DNA from: Sinonovacula constricta
Taxonomy: Eukaryota; Mollusca; Bivalvia; Cardiida; Solecurtidae
Reading direction: 5' to 3'
Assembly: GCA_007844125.1 (NCBI GenBank)
Contig: CM017558.1
Span: 51,667,831-51,731,830, forward strand
Length of the DNA: 64,000 nt
The notes under the pieces were generated by a model that saw nothing but the letters and a program-made list of their open reading frames with translations, made no database searches and had not been told where the DNA came from. The position numbers and the translations under genes are program-made. Positions 48,701 through 60,700 of the stretch are shown piece after piece. The first letter of the stretch is position 1. Each line of letters starts with the position of its first letter.

Positions 48701-51700
48701 CAGTCGACAGCATACCCCGCGCCAAACCAGCGACATCAACGACCCTGATCTTTGCATTATTGCAACTGGGATCCCTTACCAGGAAAATGAAGACGCGCTC
48801 GAAAAGGCGAAAGCATTAGTGCGACAACTTGGTAATGACGTTTTCCCGTACGTGTCTGTCACTAGCGCACTACGCTTACGTAGCAAATTCCCCAACAAAC
48901 CGGGTCCTTTGAAAGTTAGCTTTAACAGCCGAGAAGAAAAAGTCAAAGTACTGCGGAACAAAATGAAACTCAAAGATGTAGACGGTTATAAGGATGTGTT
49001 TGTGAAAAGTAGCAAATCGCACACAGAACGCGTCATTGAGATGAATGCTCGGGCCATACTACGCCAGTTGCCACATGGGAATGAGTACCGCGTTGACGCT
49101 AACGGCCGCATCCGGCCGCGGCAAGACGCTGGGCCTAACCAAAATATGGAATAGGAAACAAACCGCCCCACCGGGAGACCAATCCACATATTACATTGTA
49201 ACATATGTGGATGGACAAAGGACAATGAAGCATTGCGTGTCAACTTGCTTGATTATTTTGATGCAGATATTATATCACTCAGTGAAACTCATTTACCGGG
49301 CAATACAGGACTTAACTACGACGGCTATGTATGGTTCGGATACAACCGACAAGATATCCATTACAAAGCGCCTAAAGCGTCGGGAGGAGTCGGGTTTTTT
49401 GTAAAGCAATGGCTTCTTGACGAATTCAATGTGAGCGTGATTGATAAAGAATATGATGGTATCCTCGGTCTAAAATTGATCAACAAAGCAAGTGACACTG
49501 AACTGACATTTTTTTCATGCTACCTACCACCAGAAAGTTCCAGCCGGGGACGTAACGCACAAGGATTTTTCTCACACTTGTTAACTCAAGTCTACAAACA
49601 CTCAAACAGTGACTATATGGTAATTTGTGGTGACTTTAATGCTCGCATAGGCAGCCTTTCTGATATTGCCCCAGATTGTGACGTCATAAAAGAACTAAAT
49701 GTCATCGACAGTTGTGTCAACCAACATGGTCGCGACTTTGTGGAATTTTTATGCGACGCCAAGCTATGTTTACTGAACGGCCGATTCGATACGATCAACG
49801 ATAACTATACCTCGATATCACGTAAAGGCTCGGCTGTAGTGGACTACATATGCACCCCACATGACGTATTTTCATCACTTACAGACTTTAAGGTTGTAGA
49901 ACTCTCATCTATTGTAGACATAAAAGGTCTTCACGGTCTACTCGGCGAACGATCACGAATACCCGATCACTGTGCGTTAAGCATAAGATTAGAAACAGAC
50001 TATAGTCGACCCGCATCTAGCACAAATAGTGTATTGCATACCGCCAATAAACCACGGTTTAATCTTCGGCGCATCCCAAGAGATTTCATGGAAAGTGAAA
50101 ATGCTAGGACAGCAATTATATCGATTATATGTCAGATAGAATGCGCCCGTGACACACAGGACAGTATAGACACTATCTACGACAATCTGTGCAGGGCAAT
50201 CATATGTGAAATAAATGAAACGATACCAAAGCATACGTCATCCAAACCACGGCGTAAACAATCCAAACCATACTGGAATGAGACTCTCCAACGTCTGTGG
50301 AACGACGTGAGAATGAAAGAAAAACGATTCCTGGATTGTCATAGTAACCGCCGTCTTAAGATACGACTACGCGGTGAATACAAAACGTGTAGGGACACAT
50401 TTGATAGACTATTGCGGAAAACGGAACGCGAATATAGACGGGCACAAGCGGATACAATAGAGTCCATGCGGACCAACAACCCTAGAGAGTTCTGGAATAA
50501 AATAAAAACATTGGGCCCTCGAAAAGACACGCGTATCCCAATGGAAGTGCCAGAGAGTGACGGCGGGACAATAAATGACATCAATAAAATTTTCAGTCGC
50601 TGGACAGATGACTTCCGCACACTGTATAACAACCATGGCCAGGTTAACTTCGATGAAGACCACTATAAAATTGCGAAACAACATAAGCGACTTCTCGAAG
50701 ACATAATGGACGACCCACTCTATGTTCCGAACGTAACGCTTAACTCTAGCGTAACGCTGGCAGAAGTAAGCGCTGTCATCGATCACAGCAAATCGGGGTC
50801 CGCGTGTGGCGTGGACTCAATTCCATACGATGTAATGAAGTTCCCGCCAATTATCGCAGTTACCCAGCAGTTGTTCCAACTTGTGTTCGACACAGGCCTA
50901 GTCCCTACTGTGTGGCGAAAAGCAATAATATGCCCCATCCAAAAAGACACAGACTCGGACAAACGGATACCTTTAAATTACAGGGGTATCAGCCTACTTT
51001 CATGTGTTAGCAAGCTGTACACCGCATTCCTCAACAAGAGACTGACGAAATATCTAGAGGGTGAAAACATACTGGCCGATGAGCAGAATGGATTTAGAGC
51101 AAACCGTTCATGTGAAGACCATGTATTTACCTTAAGTAGCATCATACGCAACAACGATGACGTCTTCACGACGTTCATTGACCTGAGACGGTGTTTTGAT
51201 GTCATAGATCGAGAGATGATGCTCTACAAACTACTACTCAATCACGTTGACGGCAAGTTCTACAACTCCGTACGAAATATTTATGCAAGTGCTACGTCCT
51301 GTGTACGGCTGAACGGATCCCTTACAGAATGGTTCGATTGCTCTGTCGGGGTCAAACAAGGCTGCACATTGTCGCCGACCTTGTTCGCGGTGTTCGCCAA
51401 TGACTTGATAGAAGAGATAAACAGTCTTGGTTGCGGCGTAACGGTTGGAGACAGAAAGATCGCTATCCTCATGTACGCCGACGACATTGCACTTATATCG
51501 AACGATGAAAGTGACCTTCAGAAGATGCTCGACGTTCTAAGTGAATGGTGCAGACGATGGCGTATTATTGTGAACACATCCAAATCAAAAAGTATGCACT
51601 TTAGAAAGGGAAGAAGAAAACGGACATTATTCCAGTTTAAGATCGGGGTTAGCGAACTTGAGATGGTTGACAATTACAAGTACTTGGGAGTAATCTTTAA

Positions 51701-54700
51701 CGAAAAATGTGACTTCTCCCACACCTGCGATGTTCTTGCGAAAGGCGCAGGCAGGGCACTTGGCAGCATCATAAGCAAAATTCACGACCTAAAAGATTTC
51801 AGTTTTAAATCATATGAAACGCTTTATAGCGCCTGTGTCTTGCCAGTAATGGACTACTGCAGCAGTGTATGGGGGTATAAACAGTTCTCTCAGACGGACA
51901 ACGTGCAAAACCGGGCAATGCGATACATCCTAGGCCTACACAGATTCGCGCCGGTTGCAGCCATGGCCGGTGACACAGGTTGGCTACCGACAAGATATCG
52001 ACGTTGGATTTCTATTCTGCGCCTGTGGAACAGACTATTGTGCATGGACCATGATCGCGTCTGCTACAAAACATTTGAAACAGACTATAATCGCTGTATA
52101 AATAACTGGTCAAGCGAGGTAAAGGACATCATGACACAAATAGGCTTGAATGACTTGTTTAACACTAAGCAAATAGTTAATCTGTCTGCAGCGAAACAAT
52201 CCATCATCGATTTTTATAACGCCTTGTGGAAACAGGACATTAAGAAAAAGCCAAAATTAAGGACATATTGTACATATAAAGACTCATTTTCACAGGAACC
52301 CTACCTTTCTATGGACATATCCAAATACCAACGATCATTACTCGTTCAACTCAGGACTGGTATTCTTCCATTGCGAATAGAGACAGGAAGATTTCAAGGC
52401 GAGAATGAAAATATAAGACTGTGCAACTTTTGCAACCTACAAACTATAGAGAATGAAATTCACTTCGTGTTGCAATGCCCTAAATACAATGACCTGAGAC
52501 AACACATCTTTGGTGATACGCTGCGAGAAACTGACTTTAATAGCATGTCACTAAATAAACAGTTAAGTTTTATTATGAACAATAAAGTGAGGCAATTATC
52601 GAAATATATCCAGGCTGCATACTTAAGAAGAAGAAGTATTTTGTATAACCAAATGATATCCACGTAATCTTTTATGAATACTCAGAGTTATGTTTTGTTT
52701 GTCATTTTAACGATAATATATTAACGTAAATATTTGTTTAACTTAATTATCCAGGTAAAATCATGTAAATATTGCGCACATTAGTTACACAATTTATTTC
52801 CATGAACTTTGTTTACATTCATTTTTGCTAAAACAGATCTTAAATTTCGCTTTCGTAATAAGACAACTTTAGCATTAGAACTAGTCATTTATTAATGTGT
52901 TATGTTTCTGTTCCCTATCATCTTTTGTGATCTTATCAGTTAAAAGTACAGAGGTAAAGACTTGTTCTACATGATTATAAGTTAATATTGTTGAGATATT
53001 AAAATTACGCTTTCCAATGATCATGTGCGGAATAGTTGATAGGATTTTTCCAAACAAAATCCCGAATCGCAAAACGGAACTATACTATTTGTACATGGTC
53101 AAATGTAAACATGTTTTATAAATTTTCAGCAATCAAGCTTATGTATCGTTTCATTTTTACGTTAAATGTTAACATACCATCATGTGACAATATGTAAATA
53201 ATTTGAAATGTATTTGTTACTTTGATAAGAAAAAATGTTTAGGTGACTTATAGGCCCGGTGGGCCGGGTGTAAACCTACAGTACTATTATTATGTATTTA
53301 TTTCATGTTTGATGTACACAAGTCACGTTAATAAACAATTACTTACTTACTTACTTACTTACTTTGTACAACTGACTAATAGCTTTGTGGTTGGATGATA
53401 AACCCTAACTAACGATGTTTATACATTCTAGCTATTTAAGAGGGCATTTGTTCATTATATCTCTTTCATTAATTTCTAATTCTTTGTTTGATCTATCATG
53501 TAAATTTATGTGTGTGTTAATTTCTATGTGTTGCAGAGTGATATTATTGAATACATTGGAAATGTCCGTGTCTTGTCAATCAAACACGCAGCTAAGGAGA
53601 TAAGAAACTGTGGAGAAAAGTAAGTATTAAGTTTGTCATTACACCATATTCACATTCTGTGATCATTCTTTTTCTTCACAGCTATCTAACCCCACTTTTG
53701 ACCTACTTACACATGCTGACTCAAGGTCAGCCTACATGAATATTAAAGAAACTATAACTGCTTATGCGTGATAACACCATATATTTATCATTTCTATTAA
53801 CACCATCAGGTACTTAACATTTTTTTCAAAGGAGGGATGGGGTTATTTATTTAAGTCATTGAAAATCCAAATTCAATTTCTAAAGGACTGTTGTGTATAA
53901 TGCAAAAAAACAACAACAGCACTTGATCCTCTATACACTAATTGCATCTGTAAACTCATCAAAACAAGGAAAAGCAGCACTGAACCAATCACCAGTACAC
54001 ACACTGTATGGAAAGATCTGCTGGTACTAATGTGTGCTATGTTTTTCTACAAGTTAAGTAAATAGCAGCAATCAAACCTGTTTTGGCACTGCCCTCTCAA
54101 TAAACTGGCAAGTAGACTGTAAACTTCTGGAATTCTTAGTTGCATATAGCTTGATGGGAATTTAAATCAATAGTTATAGGAAGTTAGTATGTGGTAAATT
54201 TGACATGTATCTTTACATGCCTCTCTTTACATTGATGAGATAAAAAAATATGTGCTGTCAATAACTAACTAGTACTCTTTTGGGGGAGTTTTACAATTAT
54301 ATGAAACAGCTTTATTAATATCTTTGAAAACTGTGAGCTAAAATAATATTGACAAACTTTATTTTATGGATTTATGGATTATATCATGCATTTTATGATA
54401 TACAAACGTTGATCTATCTTTTTTTACTAACAAAGTTTACTGTAGTTGAACATTGGGAAATCTTGTGTCAGAAAATGTATTATCTTTTGGTGTCTTAGTT
54501 CTTACAAGGTTGTTATCTAAAAATAGATTAATAAAAAACCCAATTCTAAGTTCCTTGTTCTGTTTTCTTTTGTACAGTATAACGCTTCGTGTCAGGAGGC
54601 ACACAGACAGATATCTGCCAGATGACATACCATTAGAAGGTCATTCATTGATGTTAGAGGTAATATTATAGTAAGATGATTATTCTGTCGTTTTGTTGAT

Positions 54701-57700
54701 ACTCTGATACTATGACACCCAAATTAACACCTGAAGCTTCTTCTTACAATTTTTTATTTTAGGGGTAGAACCAGCACCAGTTTGAACTAGTAAAGTAGAC
54801 ATATATGCTTTCAAACTCATGAGCAAAAATGCAAAGAATTTCACGAAATAACCTGTCCTAACTTTGTTTTAATCCTACATCAGATCACTGTGTCAGACTG
54901 GGTGCAATGTAATATTTGAATATTGATGCTGTATTTAGTGTATGCCATCCCAGTGAAAGCTGCACTATATCTGCTTGACTTAGACTGACTCTAAGATTAT
55001 TTCTAGACTGTTTAATTCAACAAATGTATTGAACAAACAACATGTTTGGATTTGCAAGTGTAAGTGATATGTAACAAATTTTTGTTTTGTTTAATGCAGG
55101 AGGAAGACTGCACTGACATTCCAGAGGATGATTTTGTGAACATTTGCCTAACAAAACCTACTCCAATCTCAGAAATCCATCAGATCAAACCATCTGACTC
55201 ACCAAAACCTGTGGAGAAACTTAACAGCCGTAAGCGTGCACAAGCACTTCTCATTAATAGCAAGAAACTGCTGCTGGGCAACAAGGATGGTGACTCCAAA
55301 CCATTAAACATTCTCAGAAGGAAGTCTGCCACAACTGAAGATGAGGTAGGTGCTCATACTTTTGGGGAAATTCATGATTTATGAAGTCTTTAATATTTTT
55401 ATTATGTTATTCTAAACTTTCCTAACATCCCTGCATATTTCTTTAAATATTGAAATTGGCTAGCTGCCTTAGTATTTTTATTGGTTGTCACAGTTCAGAT
55501 ATTATTAATAACAAAAAATCAAATAAGGTGCTTTGCTTTGAAAAAAGTGCTTTGGCTTTGGAGATACTAGTAAACTGATAAAACACTTTCCAAACCCTGA
55601 TTTTACATTGTATTGAACTTTTTATATTGTCAGATAATCGCTTGGTTTAATTTTAAGTCGTGGTTGTGTAAATTTGATCAGATAATGCATTGTGGTGAAG
55701 TGGCAGGAGCCGTACCTCTTAAGGACAGAAGTCAGTCTGCCAAGTCATCGCCCCAGAAACAGGTCAAGGACATGAATCGACAGAGGGCCCATAGTGATAC
55801 AAGTCTAAACAAGGTACATATTTGATTGTTACTGTTTAAAGTTATTTATTGATTTGATATTAATACCATCAAAAAAGTGCAAATAATGTTTCTTATATGT
55901 TGTATGACATATAAAATTGCTGATCGTCCATAGTTGTTGATATCAATTTTTTCATGAGTCAACAAGAAGAAAAAAACAAACTCGAAGTTTATAAAATGTT
56001 TTACTACTGCCCAGTCATAGAAAACTTTAAATGATTCTGATTAAATTGATTTTGATTAAATCTTAAATTGATTGTTTAAGTAAAGAGAGGGTTTATATTA
56101 TCCTGTGATCTGCATTTATGTGTTGTTTTTTTCTCTAAATGATGACATATTATGTATTCATCACTACCAAATAATAATGTCCTATGTACCCTGCCCATTG
56201 TTCAATAGGAAACATCCAATCCACTACCATTCATCAGCAGCTGTATGTTTATTTTGTGTCAGATAGCCAACGGTTCAAATGGCGTATTTTTTTTATCTTT
56301 TTTTCCCCACTATGTTGGGAAGGAAGGCAATATGAGAGATATACTGTTTATTTAAATGTTTAAACATTTGCACCAACGCATCCATATATATTGGCAACAT
56401 TGGACTATGAGGGGATGGTATTCATAAGACAATGTATGACAAAGAATGTAAGTTTAAGTGTAACATCATCGTCGCTGCAAGTAGTATTTTATAAATTCGT
56501 TAAATAAATCCCCAAAAGGCATGATAAACAAATTCTGATAGTCTTTATATTATCTTGTAGACTACTGCCAATGTAATGACATTTTATGGACTTACAAATG
56601 ACCCTTCTATTACATACTTTATACTTTTGTTACAGCTTACTGTCGACATTTAGAACTTGGAATCTTACTGTGACAAATCACTATACTGGGGAACAAGTAA
56701 ACCAGTTGACAGGTCTAAATAGTTAAAGAGCTAGAAGTTTACATATTGTCATAGGTATTTATGTACAAAGGTGACTCTACCAAGAGTTGAAGCTTTAGCT
56801 TCTGATCCATTTACTTTGAGAGCATGATCTGTTTTGCTCTAGGCACATTACTCATGTTATTGCTGCTATTACAGAAGCTAGAGTTTAACAGTTCTTATGT
56901 ACAAGATGGCTAGTGACCATTATGTACAAGTGTAGTACAACTGTGAAGCATAAACAGACTTGTGGTGACTTGTTGTATGAAAGCAGGAATAATTTACCTG
57001 TACAGGGTTATCTTTTTCCCATTTGATACAAACCTATTTGCACTTGTACTTGATATTACACAGAAGCTAGAGTCAGACAGCTCCAGTCTACCTGGGGACC
57101 TGGGCAACTCAGGACCTGACAGGAGGATGGTGGAGACGAGGACCAGGGAACTGCCTTTCTCCAGGGTAGGTGTAGCATGTCTTGTTATAATGGAAACATT
57201 ACAAAGAACACTACAATTAATTTGAATTTCTAAAATAATGGCACTTATAGATTGGTAAAAATCAGGCATCAGCAGTCTTTAGTGTAGAGGCTTATTTATA
57301 TTTGTTTCAATTTATCATTGTATGATGGATTGGCTTTATATTGGAATATTGGTAATATGTGATATAGTGAAATCAAGAACCACAGTTATTGCCAGTTTGT
57401 TCAAGGTGAGCTTTTCTGATGGCCATTCCTCTGGTTTAATCATTTGTGAAGACTAAAGGCTTTTTACAAAATTTGGTTTAAATGTTTGTTTGCTTGAAAG
57501 CATAGATGAGTTCAAAACTGGGTCAAAATGTAGGTCACTTGGTCAATTCCTAGAAAATCCTGTGAACACCCCAAAAGGGCTTCATCTTCCCAAAAACTTG
57601 GTCAAAATGGTTGTCTTTATGAAATCTTGGTGAGTTTACACTGGGTTATGTGAGGTCAAAGGTGGGTCATAAAGTCAAATCCTGGAAAACTTAGAGAACA

Positions 57701-60700
57701 CACTTTTAACAGATTCTTTTCCATTAATTTTAATCCTGTAGAATGACATTTATTTAGTCAATAGGATATTAAAGCTGTGAGGTATTTGTTAATTAGTCCC
57801 TTTTATTAAATCTTTATTCAGTGCAATTTTATTCACTTAGCTTGATTTGACTTTTCAGTTATTTTTCATTTCATGAGCCCAGCTGGATTAAAGAACCAGT
57901 TTCACATTTGATTTAGAGCTTTTCTTTCTTCCAACACTTTATAACTTCATTTTCATCACAGGAGCCAGAGTGGAGTGAGGAATTTGAGTTTGACTGTAGT
58001 GATGAGGACCATTTTGTGAACGTGTGTGTTTGGGGGCGTGTCTCTCACCATGATCGAACCAGTAAAGCATCTAGCATAGTCAACAAATCAGACACACAGG
58101 CACGAGGTACCCCACCAACTGATGAGGTTCCCCAGCTAGATGTTAAAACAAAGATTGGATATGTAAGTTACATTTACAACTTTTGTACCAGCTGGGAATG
58201 TTAAGAGTTAATGTTTATTGTTAATTAGATGCAAACAAATACATTTAAACTTACTAGACATAAGACTAGAGTCTCAGCTGTAAATTATGCAAATTCTAAT
58301 CAGACAGGACAAGGCTGGGGTCAGCTGATCTGGATCTTTTTTGCCAAGGCCTGCTCACTACTAATAATAATCTTTAATTCTATTTCTCCAGGTTAGTGTT
58401 CCCTTGGCTGACATAGCTGCTGGATGCTTACTCACCCTACAGGGGGACGCCCAGTACACTGTGTACCTGCACCCACCAGAGGAAACCATCACAGCCAGGT
58501 AGACTATTTCGTTGACTTTTCTTTGAAGAATATTTTTTTCAGCCGACCCAAATGCTGGCATTTTCGCCGCATAACCATTATACTAAGGTTAAAGTTTTTA
58601 TTGTGATTGACAGTACTCTTGAACGATGTCGCTATAACATTTTTTTTCAAAAGAGCATCATTTCCACATTTTGGTTCAAATCATACAGAAATTATTTTGT
58701 TAGTTTGTTCACATATGTGAATAGTTTTTAAAACACTCTTTATATTCAGTTCACTATAAATATGCTAAGAGCATATTATTAAGACCTAAGTAAGCATTGA
58801 AGCTCATAATTTATAAGGTTTGACCTGTCAGGATTCAGCTCTGTTTATATCATGTTACCCATGCATGGCAAAGGATACATAATTTATGTGCTGTTAATAT
58901 ATGTAGCAAGGTTGTTAATTACTTCATTTGTACATGTATATTTTCTCTAATCCATTGATAGTCGCACCAAGATGCCCTTTTCTGGCCATCCTGGGTTTGA
59001 TCGAAACATATGCCATGGGGACATCACTCTGTCATTTGTCCATGAACCCTATAAGAAGGTTATGAAGGAGGAAAGAAAGAAGATTGTGACGGAAATTCTG
59101 ACAACTGAAATCCAGACAGTGCCCATTGTCTCCCCTGCCAAGCAGTAAGTGGCCTGCACACTGTCGTTTCTACTTGTCTTTCATTTGTAAATGGGAAAGC
59201 CATAGCCAGGTGGGTAGGTGCCAACTTACTCCCTCCTTGCTTGGGTTTGATGTGTGGAGGTATGTCAGCTAAGCTGCACTGTTCTCTTGATTCTACCAGG
59301 GATGATTGTCTGGAGTCTTTATTCATCCATAGTAGCTGGAACTCTCTATAATGACCACAGTTGTGTCTCTACCTAAACAAACAACAACAAATATTATGAT
59401 AATGTCCAGCTATTGGCTTACAAGATTGAAAAGTCCAGCAAACAAAAGTGTTTCTAGAACCACCATTACACTGCTGACATAAATATAATTGCTTGTTGAA
59501 AGTTGTTTATTAAAGCTGCTTTTGGGCATGTTTTTAGCTCACCTACGCATATGTCATTGCCCTGCATCTGGCAATATTCTTTAAATGACCCCTTTTCTAA
59601 AAAAATACTAGCCACATTTCAACAAAACTTTATCAGAACTATCACTGTGCAGAGGAAATGAAAAGATGTTAAAAGAACTTAGCATAGGCATAACCATTTT
59701 CCAAATATAACTAAGAGTGTGTTGTTGTTTTTTATTTTTAAAAAAAGGTGAAGCAAGAGCCATGATATGTGGTATACATGCATTGTGGCAATCTTTGAAG
59801 ATTGTTAAAAAAATTATTATTAAAAGTGGCCGCCAGGTGCATGGCCATTCTCCAAATAAGGTGTTTTAGTTAAATTTGAAATTTTTCATGCCAAATCAAA
59901 ACTCTTAGATCAAATGGAAATCAATAATCAAAATATGTCTCTGTGTTTTTTCATATCAACAATGTTACAAATATTCTTGTCTGATTAATCATTGCCAATT
60001 TTCTTTGCTTTACACCTACTGCCTCAGGTGAGGAATATAGTGCCATCATTGCCCTCATTGTTACACTTCATTATCATTTGCTTCACATGAATTACTTACA
60101 AAACATCTTTTTATAGGCTTTGATTTCTTATTGTGCATGTATAACATTGTTCATATTTTTCATGATACTGTTTTTGCAGGTTGGAGGAGGGCAAACATAA
60201 TTTTGTTGGAGCACAGCTACCTTCTGGGACGTACTGTCAGTTCTGTGGAAAAAAGGTAAAAATAAGAAGACTTAATGTTAAATATTGTCGTTTAAACTGG
60301 TTTTTAAATATTATAAAAGTCATGGCATTGTAATGATTGTAACATGTTGTTATTTGGCTTTGTACAGACCCATTAAATAGATCCTTCCTTCGACAGTTAA
60401 GCAGGATTTGAAAACACTAAGTTTAAACACTGGCAATGATTTATTTTGGTCTGCTTGGTTACAAAATGCTTTTGTGTGTGCAGTGTTTATCATACGTTGA
60501 TGCATTTTTTAATTTCTAAAATTGATATCTTGTTTCTGTTATTTGTACTTTTTACGAAAGTTTGTATGCTTTTCTAATTATAAACACACCTTTTTTTAGA
60601 GACTTAGCTGTGTATTATAGTATTCCTGTCAGGTTTTACCAAAAATGACCTATTTTTAGAAGATTTTAGAAGTTCCTATGAATTTTAGGGAAAGTATGCA

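Larger units (their letters stand above)
48330..53362 (+). mobile_element. Near full-length non-LTR retrotransposon (LINE) in PDZD8 intron 9
   Basis: Carries ORF1, ORF2, a 3' UTR of about 670 bp with AATAAA near 53329, and a (ACTT)n tail at 53340-53362. It lies in the same orientation as PDZD8. The 5' boundary is uncertain and is placed just before ORF1; no target duplication was found. Coding frames are open over 4.2 kb except for one UAG between ORF1 and ORF2, so the copy is young. RT and C-terminal Cys/His features fit a jockey/CR1-like lineage. Confidence 0.85.
45398..54659 (+). other. PDZD8: PDZD8 exons 8-11: PDZ domain, split by a 7.7 kb intron
   Basis: Exon 8 holds the carboxylate-binding loop equivalent (TNLGLKL). 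Exon 9 encodes VLVESVTSGSPAVMAGLQR, the PDZ beta-strand and alpha-A signature. Exon 10 (IIEYIGNVRVLSIKHAAKEI) and exon 11 (NITLRVRR) complete the fold. PDZ domains bind C-terminal or internal peptide motifs of partners. Intron 9 (45875-53536) interrupts the domain after LQR and has received a LINE and other repeats. Confidence 0.88.

Noticed and set aside
49233..49235. Start codon of LINE ORF2 at 49233
   Set aside because: The codon is TTG, and conserved endonuclease residues lie upstream of it in the same open frame back to the ORF1 stop.
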